Assembly: GCF_024345225.1 (NCBI RefSeq)
Contig: NZ_BROD01000001.1
Coordinates: forward strand, 2,366,362-2,430,361
Source of the DNA: Clostridium sp. TW13
Lineage (GTDB): Bacteria; Bacillota; Clostridia; Clostridiales; Clostridiaceae
DNA: 64,000 nt
Direction of reading: 5' to 3'
A program made the translations under genes and the position numbers. Shown here piece by piece: positions 63,019 through 64,000 of this stretch. The notes beneath the pieces are model-generated. The model had not been told where the DNA came from, did no database searches, and was given only the letters and a program-made list of their open reading frames with translations. The first letter of the stretch is position 1. Each line of letters begins with the position of its first letter.

Positions 63019-64000
63019 TTATTCTTTTCCTGAAATGTAAGCCCATCTCCACTCATAAAGTGAGCCGAACATTGGCATTTCAAAATCTTTAACATAATTT
63101 TGCATGAATGTTCTCTTATCTCTATAATCAACAGGAACTACACCATAATCTTCTGTAATTAGCTTCTTTTCAGCTGTTGCAAAGATATCTTTTCTCTTAG
63201 CTTGATCTGTAACTCCAGCTAAAGAATCTACTATCTTATTGTAATCCTCATTGCTATATCCACCAGTGTATGGTTGCATATCTGGATTTGAGAACAAATC
63301 TATAAATGTCATAGGATCATTGTAGTCACCATGCCAACCTTGTAGAGTTAAATCATATTTATAAGCTTTTAAATCATTATAGTATAATTTGCTTTCTCCA
63401 TAAACCTTTAAGTCTATTGTAACTCCTAAATTCTTTTGAAGTTCTTGTTGCCACCATTCTGCTGATTGCTTTTGTAAAGAAGTTGCTCCATAAACTAAAT
63501 ATGTTAAATGGATATCCTTTAAGTTATCCTTGTCCTTACCAAGTTCTTTTAAACCTTCATGTAAAAGTTTTTGGATTTCCTGTGGTTTACCTGCATACTT
63601 AGAAACTTCATCTTTAAGAGGTTCTGGAACTATACTTCTATATTCTTTATCTCCTAAACTTAATGTTGTTGGAACTACTCCATACGCTGGTGTATATCTT
63701 CCAAATACGTCCTTTAAGTAATTTTCTCTATTAATTGACATAGCAAAAGCTTTTCTTACTTTTACATTTGATAAAATACCACTTGGAGCATTCTTTAAAT
63801 TGAATGATAAGTAATCAGTAGATGGATCCCCAGCCTTTATTGCCTTAAATTTACCTTGTTCTGCTTCCTTAGTCCATTTATCAAGATACTCTGTAGTTGA
63901 ACCTGTTACATCTAATTGTTTTGCTTCAAACATTTGTGCTTGAGTTGAGAACTCTTTAATGTTTGTACTATTAACAGTTTCTATAAAAACATTCTTTGCA
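63019..64000 (-). CDS. oppA: Oligopeptide-binding protein OppA, partial
   Basis: Family 5 extracellular solute-binding protein; at least 327 residues present, N-terminus and signal peptide outside the window. The frame stays open past 63933 to the edge (KEFSTQAQM before the internal Met). Motifs: ILSNVKVRKAFAMSINRENY (binding-protein hinge), LTLQGWHGDYNDPMTFIDLF, NEDYNKIVDSL. It captures peptides outside the cell and delivers them to OppBC. First visible gene of oppABCDF. Confidence 0.94.
   Translation of the reverse strand, partial: AKNVFIETVNSTNIKEFSTQAQMFEAKQLDVTGSTTEYLDKWTKEAEQGKFKAIKAGDPSTDYLSFNLKNAPSGILSNVKVRKAFAMSINRENYLKDVFGRYTPAYGVVPTTLSLGDKEYRSIVPEPLKDEVSKYAGKPQEIQKLLHEGLKELGKDKDNLKDIHLTYLVYGATSLQKQSAEWWQQELQKNLGVTIDLKVYGESKLYYNDLKAYKYDLTLQGWHGDYNDPMTFIDLFSNPDMQPYTGGYSNEDYNKIVDSLAGVTDQAKRKDIFATAEKKLITEDYGVVPVDYRDKRTFMQNYVKDFEMPMFGSLYEWRWAYISGKE

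Overview
The window is AT-rich chromosomal DNA from a low-GC Gram-positive anaerobe, most likely Clostridium sensu stricto. The evidence is strong AGGAGG-type ribosome sites, frequent TTG/GTG starts, secreted M4 protease and GH13 amylase genes, a BceRS-BceAB peptide-resistance module and clostridial gene content. No rRNA, tRNA, CRISPR array, phage or transposase gene was seen. The genes form compact operons separated by clear intrinsic terminators. Both edges cut a gene: an ABC ATPase on the left and oppA on the right.

Layout. 1-5478 (minus): an ABC exporter with one ATPase and four FtsX-type permeases, the permease pair being tandemly duplicated. 5749-9550 (minus): spermidine/putrescine importer potA-potB-potCD, with permease and binding protein fused. 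9882-11882 (plus): secreted thermolysin-like protease with its own promoter. 12011-17035 (minus): ABC-F protein, a small unknown protein and a CtpE-like P-type ATPase. 17358-19655 (plus): GntR/YtrA regulator, ABC-2 permease and ATPase. 19699-24596 (minus): HscC-type Hsp70 and a giant J-domain/TPR protein. 24984-25592 (minus): YtaF/MntP-like membrane protein.

25758-33388 (plus): arginine operon argG-[argH-like]-argC-argJ-argB-argD-argF, behind a promoter overlapped by two ARG-box-like palindromes. The gene in the argH position encodes an intact but highly divergent, shortened ArgH-like protein that has lost the three ArgH signature motifs. This is the most unusual item in the window.

33557-35492 (plus): an unknown acidic protein and a VanW protein. 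35614-40110: heterodimeric ABC multidrug exporter (minus) and divergent MerR regulator (plus) around a textbook 19-bp-spacer MerR promoter. 40230-43924 (plus): Ca2+/H+ antiporter, then a MarR-chemoreceptor pair. 44073-50689 (minus): PocR-PAS histidine kinase and a BceRS-BceAB module with a BceR-like operator. 50967-54038 (minus): secreted alpha-amylase with two starch-binding units. 54457-58411 (plus): four-domain CoA-disulfide-reductase/rhodanese/TusA/DsrE protein, LemA and a TPM-domain protein. 58639-64000 (minus): small membrane protein and oppABCDF.

Taken together the region serves nutrient uptake (polyamines, peptides, starch, extracellular protein), arginine synthesis, ion homeostasis, and defence against antimicrobial peptides and drugs. 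Further points of interest are a roughly 68-bp element present at two distant sites, an apparent ATA/ATC start codon for the GntR gene, competing hairpins over the argC ribosome site, and several palindromic operators.
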